DNA from: Prorocentrum cordatum
Lineage: Eukaryota; Sar; Dinophyceae; Prorocentrales; Prorocentraceae
DNA length: 64,000 nucleotides
Reading direction: 5' to 3'
Assembly: GCA_963575745.1 (NCBI GenBank)
Contig: CAUYUJ010015310.1
Span: forward strand, 75,974 to 139,973
Made by a program: the position numbers and the translations under genes. Below the pieces are notes generated by a model, which saw only the letters and a program-made list of their open reading frames with translations, was not told the DNA's origin and made no database searches. Shown one piece after another: positions 8,910 to 20,432 of the stretch (its first letter is position 1; every line of letters starts with the position of its first letter).

Positions 8910-10641
8910 GACGCCCAGCTCTGCCGCGAGCTGCTCCGCCTCTGCCCTGGAGCTCGCCGCTCTGATGGCGAGCTCCAGGAGCGCCTTCCGCAAGGATGCG
9001 GGGGCCCTCGCTCCAGAAGCCCTCGCGGCGGTGACCGCGGGATCCGCGCGTTCCGCACGCGCGTGGCGCGGGAGGACATGGCGGAGAGGTGCAGGCACCA
9101 TTGGTCCTCCGACATGCGCGCAGTCGACGGCGCCGCCCTTGCGCGACGTCTGGCCCTGCGAAAGCACGGGCGCGAGGTAGGGCGCGCGCGCCATGGTGGA
9201 CCCCAAGCGGCGCGCGGCGCGCGGCCCCGAGCTCTGCCGCGTGAGCTCCTGCTCGCTGGGCATAAAATAAACGTCAGCGAGCTCCTCGCCCGCGCCTTCG
9301 CCTCGCCGTCGTCGTCGGCGCCATCGGCGCCTTGTCGCTGCAGCTCGGCGACCCCCCCCCCAGTGAATCCGTGCACCTGCAGCCAGATTCCACGCGGTAG
9401 GAAGCGGGGGCGAAAGAGCTGGCCGGGCGAGCGCCCCCCGCGCCGCCGTTCGTCCTCGGGGTGGAACTCGAAGGACGCGACGGTGGCCCGTTGCTCCTGC
9501 ACGAGCCCCAACTTCTTCTTCAGCTCTTCCTGCGCTGCTGTGAATCGCACCTCCGTGCCGGCGTGGGCCGACACGGCGCCGCGGGCGCCCCCCGTCTCGC
9601 GCGCGCGCGGGGCGTTCAGGAGGCGCCGACCCGCGCCGGGATCGCCCTGAATCGCGTTGCGCTCGCCCACGGCCTGCAAGAAAGGGGCGCGCCCAGACGC
9701 CGCGCGTCGCGACGAGCGCGCGCGTTGATCTACCTCGCTAGCGTCTCCCAGTGGATGCCCATGCCGCTGCCGAGCCGAATCTCCGCGCGCTGGCGCCGAG
9801 GGCCCAGGGCGCCGCGGTTGTCCGAGGGCAGCGTCTTCTCCCAGGCGGGCCAGATATCTGGCGGGAAGGGCTTGCTCTCGCGAGCGCAGCCCAAGCCCGG
9901 GAAGGGGCTTGAAGCGCGTCGCGCCTTTCAGCTCGAAGACGCCGGGGGTCTCTGGGGTGACTTCGATGGCGCGCTGAATCCCCACCGTCGGCGGCCCCGC
10001 GTACTTGCGCGACCCGTCGTCCAGGAGCTCGCCCACGTCCGTCAGGGAAGGGAGCCGATGCTGCCGGTGGGCTTCAGTCGCGGGAAATCGCCGAGGTGCA
10101 GCGCGATGGGGGCGCGCCCGAAGTGGCGGCGCGGCCGCTTGTAGGCGGGCCCCTGCACGTCATGCGCGTCGCTGCGCCCACGGCGCGCGCGAAGGTCCAG
10201 CGCGTCGTGGGGCGCGGCCGCCACCGTGCTTATCTCCTCGGTGACGCGAGAACGCGCACGTGCTCCCACAACCGCTGCAACCTTTTTCTGCATGCCCCCT
10301 GGCCTCAGCTTCGCGTTCATGTATTTCTGGACTCGCAGCGCCCCGGGCTTCACCGACTCCGCGGAGATGCGTTTTGCTTGCGCGTTCGGGAAGTCAGCGG
10401 CCATCATGCCGGCCTTGCCCAGCTCCCGCGAGGGCCACGGAAACTCTACGTCAGGGAAGATGACCACCTGTACCACGCGCGTCTTCCCCGAGCCGCCTTG
10501 GCCCTGCAGGAACAAGTGCGTCGCCGTTCTTGCTAGCGTGAGCTGCTGGCCCCATCGAAGGGGGGGCGCCCGCTCGAGGCTCCCATGCAATTCATTTAAA
10601 GACGAGGCTCTCGCCTGATATTCCTTTTTACTCAAGCCTCA
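8910..10641 (-). pseudogene. PIF1-like helicase, frameshifted
   Basis: SF1 PIF1-like helicase of the multicopy dinoflagellate type; live members would unwind DNA using ATP. Read on the minus strand from 10641: WGQQL..ARTATHLFLQ, then the Walker A loop GQGGSGKT at 10480-10503, then HFGRAPIALHLGDF (the PIF1 acidic motif region) and LKPTGSIG. At about 10045 the frame shifts into LTDVGELLDDGSRKYAGPP, IQRAIEVTPETPGVFELKG and TRFKP. Further on come TEVRFTAAQEELKKKLGLVQ, RPRFLPRGIWLQVHGF and VLSQGQTS. The motif VI-like WCLHLSAMSSRAT and the C-terminal LLELA...EAEQLAAELGV then fall in different frames. At least three frameshifts, and no ATG in frame before a TGA just upstream, make it a dead copy. 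Third positions are very GC-rich. Order and spacing of blocks fit the family; the exact subfamily (Helitron or host-like) is not decided. Confidence 0.72.
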
Positions 10642-12604
10642 GAAGCCCAAAGGTGAGGGCAGCTGTTGGAACCCACTGCCCCTCTTCTCTGCGGCAGTTG
10701 TATAGGCGAGGGAACAGAGGACAGAGTGTCTCCACAGCTTGGAGGAATCAGTGAATTCAGCATGGGTCGGGCTGGAACTGCCTCGAAGAAAGCGCGCGCA
10801 CCCGGATCGCAAGCGTATGGCTATGTGCGGACCCGGGACAGTTTGCCTCCCGTCGTCGTTATCGCCCTTGCTCCGTTCCCTTTCCTTTCTCCCCTCCCCT
10901 GGGCGGCGTCGAAGGCGTCCGCGGCTCGGGCGGAGGGGCGCCCGTTCCCGCCTCGTGATTCCTCGTTCCCCCTTGCCTCCATGCCCCGCCGTCCGTCGTC
11001 CGCCCTCGCCAGCCCTCCTTGTTCGAAAAGTGAAGTCCCTGGTGCCGCGCGCCCGTGTCAGCGGCGCATGGCCTTCTCGATATCCGAGCGCAGTAGCGCA
11101 ACCAAACAGAGGGATTGCCGGCGCGAGCGTTCGGGGCGCATTTCAAACGCGGGCGGCGCGGCCGCCGAGCACAGTCGCATCGCCAACGTGTACATTCTTG
11201 GTGCCTGCGGCAAGGTCCGCCCCCTTGCCAGAGCTGCGTCTGCATGGCGACGCGTGGAGTTTTGACTGTCAATGGGGTCCACGACATGTCACACCTCTCG
11301 TGTTTTCGGACGGCTGCGCGGCATTCTTTGGGGTCCTTCGAGGCCTTGCGGCACGTCGTCGGGCCGATTGGGGCCGCTTTGGCGCCGCGTTTCACCCCGG
11401 CCGCCCCCGGCCAGGGAAGCGCGCATTTGCAGCTCCCTCGGGGGCGCCCTGGGCCGGGGAAGTGTGAATTTGCACCCCCCCCCGGCTGGGCATGTCGACC
11501 TCGGTTCTCGGTTGGCAAAGTCGGGGCGCCCTCGAGGTGGCGAGCGTTTGCCTTTTCGACATACGCAGATCAAGGTGTGGTCTGCGTACGCAGCTTGCGT
11601 CTTCAACTGTGTATTTTCGTGTGTGGGCCCACTGTTTACACAGATCGTGGTGTGATCTGCGCGCGCAGATCTCGTTCCCATCTGTGTATTTGGAGTGTGC
11701 CCCTCACGGGTGGTGTTGAGTGGGCGGGAACTTGCACGTTTCTCTTTCGGCTGGTCCAGGCGGGGCCTCGTGCGCGGTCGAAATGCACAGCTCGTGTCTC
11801 GAACTGTGCATCTGTTGCGCGCCGCTCGCTGGAGTGGTCATTGGGCGGGGGTTTCCGCGGGTCTCCCGGCTGGTCCAGGAGGGGGCCGTGGTCCGGGCAC
11901 GCAATGGCGCGGGGGGGGGGTCTGGTGGGCTGTGGGAAAGAACGGGTTCGATAGGAGGGGTGGCCAAGGGGCCCAGGATGAACGGGGCTGGACGAGAGAG
12001 AAGAACATGCGCCCAGGAGGAGCTGCATCATCGCTGTCAGCATTACGAGGACGAGGGAGGCGGGGGGGGGGCAGAAGTTGGGGGCATGATGTGCAGTAGG
12101 GCGTAGAGGATGTGAGGAGGGCAGGCGCCTGGACGATGGGGGAACTAATCCGGCGGAGGAGGATGACGAGGAACGACATGAATTCGCACATGGGGGGTGA
12201 CAATGTGGACGAAGGGCATGATCAGGACCGGGGTCATCGGAGGGGCATGAGGAGGGTGGGGCCAAAACGACATGATGTTTGGAAAAGGCGGGGGATGGGG
12301 CGTGAGTTCGAGGCGGGCGCCAGCTGACGATTAGCTGAACAGAACAGTGTTCTGCGTGTCCATGCACCCCCCAGAACTCAGAGACCCGTTGCAGAACTTC
12401 ATGGCATGGATAATCGTGCGCTTCGTGCTTCCCGGCCAAAGGCTCGGGTCCACGGCGCCCCTTGGCTTCGCGATGATGCCGCCCCGATTGCCAGACCGCA
12501 TATGCACAAAGACGCATAATATGTGTGTTCAACTTTTGCTTCATGGCCGCCTCTGTAGTAACAGACCCGCGTTGGAATCCGAGGCAGTTGCAGGTTCGAG
12601 GATG
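10642..12604. other. No convincing gene
   Basis: Long frames exist on both strands (for example 11636-12625 minus), but they are Pro/Ser/Arg-rich and overlap each other without family resemblance. 11400-11520 contains a degenerate repeat around GGGAAG and CATTTGCAGC/AATTTGCACC. From about 11880 the plus strand is purine-rich, G-dominated. Confidence 0.4.
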
Positions 12605-12823
12605 ATCCGCCTCCGATTCGAGCATGAGCTGCGGGCCCCGTAGGGCGAAGGCCCCCGCCTGATATTTCCTTGCACTTCGCTCGCAGACGAATACGCCCCC
12701 AGATTCAGGCCTCAGGGGCCCACGAGCGACGACAAGTACACGTTTCCCAACAGCCTGCTCGGATTGTTATACATATATATATATGTATATGTATGTTTGT
12801 TTGTTTGTTTGTATGTATGTATG

Positions 12824-12859
<36 letters not shown>

Positions 12860-13800
12860 GCATTCGCTGCAGGCCCCAGCAGGGGGGAGGGGCCGCTTGA
12901 GACCTCCTCGCGATTCACTCACAGAGAACGCCCCCCGCCTGATACTTCCTCCATATTCAGGCCTCAGGAACCCAAAAGTGACGACAGGTACACGTTTTCC
13001 GATGACCACTTCGGGTTAAGACCATGAGCTGCGGGCCCCAAAGGGGGGGGGGGGTGCTTGAGATTTCTTTGTTATTCACTCACAGACGAGGTTCCCGGTT
13101 GATTTGTCGGGTCAGAATAACGGAGTTACTGTTTGGCACAAGTCCGCCTGCGCTGGAAACGACCCAACGGCTGGCCGCGGGGGCGCCCTCGCTCGGCTGG
13201 TCGGCCGCGACCCGCGTCCGCGCCCCCGCTTGCATTGTGCGGTGCTGTGCCGTGCCGTGTTTCTTCCGCCTGGTATTGGGGCGGGGTATAAATTCCGTGC
13301 CGTGTCTCGCTTGTCGGTCCATAGTAGCCTGTGCCGTGTCCCGCGTGTCGGTCCATAGTGACCACGCGCGGTGGCCCATGTGGCCTGCTGCGTTCACTGG
13401 CCCAATGGGGCCATCTCTTCTGGTCCATAGTGACCATGTGCTGTCGTTGGCCCGCCCAACCCGCCTTGGGGGTGGGGGGGGATCGCGCCCCCCCGCGGGC
13501 CCGGCCGGCGTCCGCCCGCTTGGCCTCGGAGAGGCCGCGCGCTGCGGGGGCAGATGGGTCGGGCCCGCATCCTCCGCTCGTGGGGGAGGCCCCCCCCTCC
13601 CACCCCAGTGCCGTGCGAGGGGAGTGCAAGCGCCAGGACTTGTGCTCCATAGTCGGGCCTCAGGGGCCCCAAGTGATGACTTTTATATGTTTTCCGATGA
13701 CCCGCTCGGATGAAAAGCATGAGCTGCAAGCCCCATCTGAAAGGGGTCCCGCCTGACACTTCCTCGCAATCCACTCACAAACGAGACTCCTTCCTGAGAC
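12605..13800. repeat. ~130 bp dispersed repeat, four or more copies
   Basis: The unit has CATGAGCTGCGGGCCCC, then CCCGCCTGATACTTCCT, then ATTCACTCACAGACGA, then TTCAGGCCTCAGG, GTGACGACAGGTACACG and TTTTCCGATGACC. Copies start near 12620, 12870, 13020 and 13640; partial ones are at 10600-10650 and 13910-13945. Between copies at 13290-13440 the string GGTCCATAGTGACCA occurs in three variants. Confidence 0.75.
12771..12862. repeat. TA/TG and GTAT microsatellite
   Basis: TATATATATA and GTATGTATGT tracts with a GTTTGTTTGTTT centre, inserted between two copies of the 130 bp repeat. Confidence 0.95.
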
Positions 13801-14225
13801 TTTCTCCGGTGATGAGGACGATGGCGATGGGTGCTGGTGACTATGGTGATGGTGACGACGGTGGCGGGTGATGGGTGATTATGGTGACGATGGTGATGTG
13901 TGATCGTCGTTGGTTTCACTCGCAGACGATGCTCCCGCCTGAGATCTCCTCAAGCTGAGCGTGTGGGTGTGAGACTGAGTGTGCGGATAGTGACGATGGT
14001 GACGGTGGTGTTGTGATGATGCTGATGATGATGATGATTGATGAGTAGTCGTTATGAGTGAGTGGGTGAGCCAGTCAGGATAGGTGAGTGAGCGTCAGTG
14101 AGTGAATGAGAATTGTCGGGTGAGTGTGCGTGAGTGTGCAGGTGCTGTTGATGTTGTGATGATCATGTGAGCGTGCTTGTGTGAGTGCGTGAGTGAGAAT
14201 AGAGGGGGTGTTCCTTCCATCCTGT
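13800..14225. repeat. GTGA/GATGG simple-repeat region
   Basis: GGTGATGGTGACGACGGTGG-type text followed by GTGAGTGAGCG-type text. No gene. Confidence 0.8.
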
Positions 14226-14289
14226 TCCTGCGCGGGGTGCCCCGAGAAAACAAGAAACCTATTGTGGATGTGGGCAACAGAAAATACAA

Positions 14290-14620
14290 TTAAAAAGCAC
14301 CGCGTAGAAAACGCAAAGGAAAACGATGCGTCGAACACGCTACGCAGAAAACATCCCGGAAGCGCGACGTGACATCGACAAAAGGAAGCCGGCTTAAAAA
14401 CGCAGCGTTCGACAATAAACACAACGTGGACAAAACGAACACACAAAAAAGCAACGTTGCAAGGGCCGCGTAGGGGAAAAAACATTGCGTCGAATACATT
14501 GCGTAGAAAACATTGCGCAGAACACATTGCGTAGAAAGCGCTGCGTAGCAAACGCCCTGAAGGCGCCGCGGAACAGCGCAAATTGAAGCCGACTAAAAGA
14601 ACTTTTTTGGTCGCGGCCAC
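14290..14620 (-). repeat. TTTTCTACGCAGTG repeat with GCCGACTAA spacers, third block
   Basis: GTAGAAAACATTGCG units, punctuated at about 14347-14405 and 14550-14600 by the spacer with GCGACAT/GCGC ... AAGCCGACTAAAAGAAC. Confidence 0.82.
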
Positions 14621-14929
14621 GAGACAAGGGTCAGGCGGCGAAAGCAAAGTCCGGGGCGCGAGCGAGGCTAATTAGCTACAACAGGCGCATAGACCGACCG
14701 GCCCACTCACACAGCAGCCGCGAAGCTGAAGGGGAGCTGACGGCGGGGGGGCATCCGGAGAGCTCGAGCACGTGCACAGGACAACATGTCATGGAATTCG
14801 GTGCCTGCCATGGGACGACCCACACAGTATGAGACGAGAACAAGGATAACCAAGTCCGTCGATCTAAGTGGGGGCAAGCGGGAGGCCGGTGGAGTGAGTC
14901 GCCATGGGGCGCCAGGCTCCAAACGCCGT

Positions 14930-15470
14930 GACGACGTGAGCTAGCCAGGTGGGCTGAGCTGTCGCGACCCGTGATGCAACGCAATTGGGGAAAGCAGATG
15001 GTGAGCCAAAGGTGCTGTAGCTGCTGCGGAAGGCTGAACCACTCCGTGGCGATGCCAACACCCGTCAGACCATCCCACAGTGCAAGGGGGAACCAAGCGA
15101 CTGTGCGCCACGCAGTGCGTGCCGGCACGGCGTCAGGCCTCTGAGCGAGGGGAGGAAGACCAGTTGGCGTGGTGAGCGTCGCCAGCGGGGAAGTGTGGGG
15201 GGGCTGCACTGGTGGTGGTGCAACTGGGGAAAGCAGATGGCGAGCCTGGAGTGCTGTACCTGCTGCGGAAGGCTGAACCACACCGTAACGAAGCCAACGC
15301 ATGACAGACCACCCCGCAGCGCAAGGGGGAACCGAGCGACTGTGAGCCACGCAGTGCGTGCCGGCACGGCGTCAGGCCTCTGAGCGAGGGGGGGGGGGGG
15401 GCCAGCTGGCGTGGTGAGCATCGCCAGCGGGGAAGAGAAAAGGGGAGCTGCGCTGGTGGTAGTGTTGCCT
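14930..15470. repeat. ~240 bp tandem duplication
   Basis: 14994-15231 and 15232-15470 share GCTGCGGAAGGCTGAACCAC, CGCAGTGCGTGCCGGCACGG, CGTCAGGCCTCTGAGCGAGG and CGTGGTGAGC. A poorer third copy begins before 14994. Open minus-strand frames here are repeat artefacts. 14626-14930 shows no gene. Confidence 0.8.
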
Positions 15471-15700
15471 TGAAGGCCAAACTAAACCAGGGGCAGGCAA
15501 ATCCCCAAGAGAACAGACCTGGCTGTACCTCCCGGGGCACGTGGCGCCTGTGCGAGCGAGGCGCGCCGATGCCATAGGGCGATGCGCCTGGGGGGAGCTG
15601 CGCAGTGGTAGACACGAGGGCCAACGGACGCCAAGTCCTAACCCTGTCCGACCCTTGGCACTTCCACCCAAGAACCAGGGAACGCCAACGCACACCACGT

Positions 15701-16147
15701 GGTCCTCCAGGGTCGCAGCTAACCGCCGCTGAAAGTGATGAGTCATACCAAGCACAGCGAGGGACACGGGCGGCCCTGGGGGGGGGGGGGGGGCAACACC
15801 ACCGGCGTCGGACAGTACGCCTGGCGGGCCCCGGGGCCAAGGGCGGGGGGCACCCGCCTGGCCCCGGAGGGGAGAGGCGGGGGGAAGCAACGCCCCTCCC
15901 TTCGGCCTGGCCCCGAACCTGTGGGTCAGGGGACATGGTCATTCTATTGGGTCCTCCAGGGTCGCAGCTAACCGCCGCTCAAGAATGAGTACCGGTGGGT
16001 GGGTCCTCCAAAGGTTGTTTTGGCCGTGGGGGGGCGGGGTCCAACGTGAACCTCAGGCCGTGCTGGATGTTGGCCTGTCACCGCGGAGTCTGATGCCTCT
16101 ATGGGGATGGTGGGTGTTGGTCCTCCAGGGTCGCAGCTAATCGCCGC
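15701..16147. repeat. GTCCTCCAGGGTCGCAGCTA motif, three copies
   Basis: A near-identical ~29 bp string GGTCCTCCAGGGTCGCAGCT plus AACCGCCGC occurs at 15701, 15950 and 16119. Each is followed by a different sequence, so the repeat is the short motif itself. The surrounding DNA is G-rich (run at 15778-15793) and shows no gene. Confidence 0.75.
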
Positions 16148-16149
16148 AC

Positions 16150-16884
16150 AAGTCTGTAGATGCCAAAACTGCGACCTGGCTAGGTCGATCCCGCAGCCAA
16201 GCGGGCGGGGGGGATGCAGTGGCAGACCCCCCGCCTCCGGCGCGCGGGTTGGCTGTCGTCGTCGGGCAGCAAAGTGCATGAGCCCGGGGGGCCTGTCTGC
16301 GCGGGCCAGGCTGGCCCCGCCGTGCCCGATAGGGTGAGATGTCGGGTGCTGGAGGGGGAGCCCCCCCGCGTCAGGCCCGAAAAGGAGGAAGGTGGTCCAC
16401 TTGTCCAATGTAGGCTGTCTAGCTATGCCGTGCCGTGGGTGAGACGTGGGGTTAGCCTTCGCCCCAGCGGAGGGTGGCCCCAGGTATTGCGGCCTGAGCC
16501 GGGCGCGGCGACGTGAAACTGGCCCCTTCGGGGCGAACGGGAGTCGAGGAGAGGGGGGCAGGTGTCCTTGGGCAGGTCGTTACCAGGGATGCTGAGGTGG
16601 GCCGTGTCAGGCACAAGTCAGCCTTGGGTGTTGGCGTCATCTTTTGCCCACCAGCGGGCGCGCTTGTCAGAGTAGCGGTCGCCACCTCTAAGGGAGTGCC
16701 GCTTGCCCCTTCCTTTCCACTCTGAGTCCGTCCATGTGTCAACACGACGATCCCACGAGGTCCACTCTTGCCAGCCCTGCCACTGGCTGGGGGTGGCCTC
16801 GAGGAAATCTGCGCACGTCTGGGGTGTGTTCAGCTTGGGGTTGCTCTTGTGGCCTCCCTTGAGGTCCTGTCTCAGGGCAGCCCG
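16150..16884. other. No convincing gene
   Basis: GC-rich. A minus-strand frame at 16452-16745 has mixed composition but no recognised domain. It could be a further decayed part of the candidate exon at 16885-17150. Confidence 0.3.
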
Positions 16885-17150
16885 TTAAACCCACGCGTGC
16901 CAGATGCCATTGAAAGCGCCTCCCAGCGTCTTTTGCAGGCGCGTAATCTTGTCCTGGATGGGCTCGTTCCTTTTCACGTCTGCAGCTGCAATGGTGCATC
17001 TGTACATGGGGCCGCGACCCATGGGGTCGTTCAGGTTCTCGTAGTATGGCTGAGCACTCCTGCTGTCCCTCCAGGGAGCCCCGCGGATCTCCGTGAGCGT
17101 GGGGTTGCCCCTTGGTGATTTGGCGGCAGGCTCTTCTCCGTCTTCGGTGT
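16885..17150 (-). CDS. Unrecognised protein fragment or exon
   Basis: A minus-strand frame of about 88 codons with ordinary amino-acid composition: NPTLTEIRGAPW, SAQPYYENLNDP, PMYRCTIAAADVK and DKITRLQKTLGGAFNGIW, then a stop. It differs from the surrounding repeat-derived frames in having no internal periodicity. Upstream on that strand it runs straight into the ACGCAG-type repeats, which gives no start. No domain is recognised and no function is proposed. It may be a decayed exon or part of a mobile element. Confidence 0.3.
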
Positions 17151-17159
17151 GCCGACTAA

Positions 17160-17940
17160 AAGAACGCAGCGTAACGAAAAACACAGCGCACAAAAACACA
17201 GCGCAGAAAACACCCCGTATAAAGCATTGCGTAGGAAACGTTGCGTAGAAAACGTTTCGTAGAAAACGCCGTGCAAAAGACTTCAGACAGCGCCGCGCGA
17301 CATCGCGAAACGAAGCAGGTTAAGAAGCACAGCGTAATACAACGCGTAGCACCAAACGCAATGTAGAACACGCCACGTATAAAACGCTGCGCAACAAAAC
17401 GCCGCGTCGCAGAACGCGCCGCGTATAAGCTTGCCAAACAATGCCGCGTGACACCGTACAACGCCGGCTAAGAACAATACAGCGCAGCAGAAAGAACGCA
17501 GCGCAAACAACGCAGCGCAAACAACGCAGCGTAGGGAACGCCGCAAAGCAAACTTCGCGTAGAACACGCTGCGTAGAAAATTCTGCGTGGACAGCGCTGC
17601 GTTGCATATTCCGCATAGCATCGTAAAGCGAAGCCGACTGACAAACGCATTGTAGAAAACTCACAGCGATCCAACAATAATGTATAAATAAGACTTCGCG
17701 TAGAAAACACCGCGCATAACACATTGCGTAGAATGCGCCGCATACGATACATTGCGTAGAAAGCATCCAGGCAGTGCAGCGTGGCATCGGAAACTGAACC
17801 TGTTCTGGGTGAGCAAACAACGATTACAACATTCAGCGCGGACAAACAACATACTGCAGAACGCACCGCGTAGAAAATGCCGCGTAGAACACACGACGTT
17901 GAGAGAAACAATGTACATTGCGCGAAAAACACTTCGTAGT
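17160..17940 (-). repeat. TTTTCTACGCAGTG repeat with GCCGACTAA spacers, fourth block
   Basis: Units such as GCGTAGAAAACGCCG. Spacers with CAGACAGCGCCGCGCGACAT, CCGGCTAAGAAC and GAAGCCGACTGAC lie near 17280, 17450 and 17620. The block ends at the module B-like hairpin at 17991. Confidence 0.85.
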
Positions 17941-17990
17941 CTGCGTCCAGGACCTGCAGCAGGATATCGTAAACCCCCGGGGGAGATTGT

Positions 17991-18034
17991 TTCCCCACAT
18001 GCTTGGTGGGGTTATGGTTTTCTTCTCTGCCGCG
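17991..18034 (+). repeat. Module B hairpin, copy 6 (diverged, compensated stem)
   Basis: TTCCCCACATGCTTGGTGGG begins the copy; the stem is CCCCAC/GTGGGG with a 7-base loop, then GTTATGGTTTTCTTCTC. Compared with CCCAAC/GTTGGG elsewhere, the fourth pair is C-G instead of A-T, so both sides changed together. A pyrimidine tract (18050-18090) and tandem arrays follow, as at the other copies. Confidence 0.6.
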
Positions 18035-18049
18035 CCGCGCCCGCGACTC

Positions 18050-18360
18050 ACACCTCCTCCTCCTCTTCTCCCTCCTCTTCCTTCCTCCCTCACCCACAGC
18101 ACAGCACAGCACAGCACATCAAAGCACACACATACACACATACACACATACACACAGACAAACACAAAAGCACACACAGCATACAGCACAGCACAGCACA
18201 GAACGGCACAGCACACACATACACATACACACATACACACAAACACACAAGCACACAAACACACACAACACACATCACACACAGCATAGCACAGCACAGC
18301 ACAGCACAGCACAGCACAGCACAGCAGACCGCAGCACAGGCCAGCACAGCACAGCACGCC
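18050..18360. repeat. Pyrimidine tract then CACAGC / ACACAT microsatellites
   Basis: CCTCCTCCTCCTCTTCTCC at 18052-18090, then CACAGCACAG and CACACATACA blocks up to the 79 bp satellite. Confidence 0.92.
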
Positions 18361-18364
18361 CCAG

Positions 18365-19440
18365 TCGTCCAGGCATGCCAGGCGTGGCACTTTCTGGACA
18401 CCATAAGAGGTGCGAAGGGGGTGGTCTCTCAGTGCGGCCGCTATCCGCGACACTGTCGCAAAGCCTTGCAGGCGTGGCACTTTCTGGACACCATAGGGGT
18501 GCGCTGGGGGTTCGGGCGCTATGCGTTGCAGGCTCGCAGGGCGTGGCAGGCGTGGGATTTCATCGACACCACAGGGGGTGCGCTGGGGGTGGTCTCCCTA
18601 TCCGTTGCGGGCTCGCAAAGAGTGGCAGGCGTGGCACTTCCTCGACACCAAAGGGGGTGCGCTGGGGATGGTCTTCCTATCCTTTGCGGACTCGCACAGT
18701 GTGGCAGGCGTGGCACTTCCTCGACACCACAGGGGGTGCGCTGGTGGTGGTCTCCCTATCCGTTGCGGGCTCGCAATGCGTGGCAGGCGTGGCACTTCCT
18801 CGACACCACAGGGGGTGCGCTGGGGTTGGTCTCCCTATCCGTTGCGGGCTCGCACAGCGTGGCAGGCGTGGCACTTCCTCGACACCACAGGGGGTGCGCT
18901 GGGGGTGGTCTCCCTATCCGTTGCGGGCTCGCAAAGCGTGGCAGGCGTGGCACTTCCTCGACACCACAGGGGGTGCGCTGGGGGTGGTCTCCCTATCCGT
19001 TGCGGGCTCGCAAAGCGTGGCAGGCGTGGCACTTCCTCGACACCACAGGGGGTGCGCTGGGGGTGGTCTCCCTATCCGTTGCGGGCTCGCAAAGCGTGGC
19101 AGGCGTGGCACTTCCTCGACACTACAGGGGGTGCGCTGGGGGTGGTCTCCCTATCCGTTGCGGGCTCGCAATGCGTGGCAGGCGTGGCACTTCCTCGGCA
19201 CCAAAGGGGGTGCGCTGGGGGTGGTCTCCTTATCCGTTGCGGCCTCGCACAGCGTGGCAGGCGTTGCACTTCCTCGACACCACAGGGGGTGCGCTGGGGG
19301 ATGTCTCCCTATCCGTTGCGGGCTCGCAAAGCATGGCAGGCGTGGCACTTCCTCGACACCACAGGGGGTGCTCTGGGGGTGATTTCCCTATCCGTTGCGG
19401 GCTCGCAAAGCGTGGCAGGCGTGGCGCTTCCTCGACACCA
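18365..19440. repeat. 79 bp satellite, about 13 units
   Basis: Units contain GTGGCAGGCGTGGCACTTCC, TCGACACCACAGGGGGTGCG and GGTCTCCCTATCCGTTGCGG, repeating every 79 bp with high identity from about 18600 on. Because 79 is one more than a multiple of 3, each frame cycles through all three phases yet meets no stop, giving an 830-codon plus-strand frame that is not a gene. Confidence 0.95.
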
Positions 19441-19507
19441 CAAGTCTTTGCCCGGAGGCCCCCCCGGGAGCTCCGGAGGCCCCCAGAGACTTCCAGGGCG
19501 ACCTGGA

Positions 19508-19566
19508 CGACGATGACGACCACGACGACCACGACGACGACCACGACGACGACCACGACGACGACC

Positions 19567-19657
<91 letters not shown>

Positions 19658-19989
19658 CTGCGGCTGCGGCGGCGGCGGCGACGATGACGACGACGAAGAC
19701 GACGACGACGACGAACGACGAACGACGACGACGAGTGCGACGGCGAGCACGACGAGAAATACGAGGACGAATACGACGACTACGACGACGAGGTGCGACG
19801 ACGAGTACGACGACGAGTACGACGACGAGTACAACGACGAGTACCACGACGAGTGCGACGACGAGTACGACAACGAGTACGACGAGCACAACCAGTACGA
19901 CGACGAGTGCGGCGATAACAACGACGACGACGACGAGGGCGACGGCGATTACGACGACGAATACGACGATCAGTACGACGACGAGATAC

Positions 19990-20021
<32 letters not shown>

Positions 20022-20100
20022 CGATGAGTACGACAACGAGTACGACGACGAGTGCGACGAGTACGACGACGACGCTGAGTACGCTCAGTACGACGACGCT
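19508..20100. repeat. (ACG)n trinucleotide region
   Basis: A pure ACG core at about 19564-19655, then ACGACGAGT-type mixed triplets. Asp/Thr frames on plus and Val/Ser frames on minus are artefacts. Confidence 0.95.
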
Positions 20101-20225
20101 GGTTTGTCTGGTTGGTCTGGTTGGCATGGTCTGGTTTGTCTGGTCTGGTCCGGTTGGTCTGGTCTGGTTGGTCTGGTTGGTGTGCTTGGTTGGCCTGGCT
20201 GGCTCGTGTGTTTAGTCTGGCTGAT
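20101..20225. repeat. GGTCTGGTTGGTCTGG repeat
   Basis: TCTGGTTGG and TCTGGTCTGG units; related in style to the TTGG tract at 5.2 kb. Confidence 0.85.
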
Positions 20226-20261
20226 TCTGCCTGCCATACCATGAAACCATCCGTCGGAAGG

Positions 20262-20345
20262 ATCCTGGGCTAATGCGCTACCTCGGGGAGCTCTTGGGCT
20301 GTCTTGGGGCCCTCTTGGGTTGTCTCTACGCTTTCTTGGGAGCGT
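20262..20345. repeat. CTTGGG-type ~12 bp repeat, site 1
   Basis: CTCTTGGGCTGTCTTGGGGC and similar. The family GGCC(A/G)TCTTGGG recurs at 21795, 27345-27800, 55025-55400, 59500-59930, 60460-60660 and 63000-63290, nearly always within a few hundred bases of module C. Confidence 0.75.
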
Positions 20346-20432
20346 CTTAAGTCTTGAAGTAGTGTTCGAGGCCATTGGGGCCGTCTTGGGCCCTCCGGAA
20401 GCGGAACAGCTTCAGGAAATTGAATGAGTTCC

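Noticed and set aside
8595-10144. Plus-strand frames of 351 and 227 codons
   Set aside because: Antisense of the minus-strand PIF1-like helicase, which carries the recognisable motifs.
12580-12610. Possible tRNA (GCAGGTTCGAGGATG)
   Set aside because: No matching acceptor or anticodon stems; the T-loop similarity is by chance. No tRNA or rRNA gene was found anywhere.
17752-20244. 830-codon plus-strand open frame
   Set aside because: Built from microsatellite, the 79 bp satellite and ACG triplets; no complex sequence, no domain.
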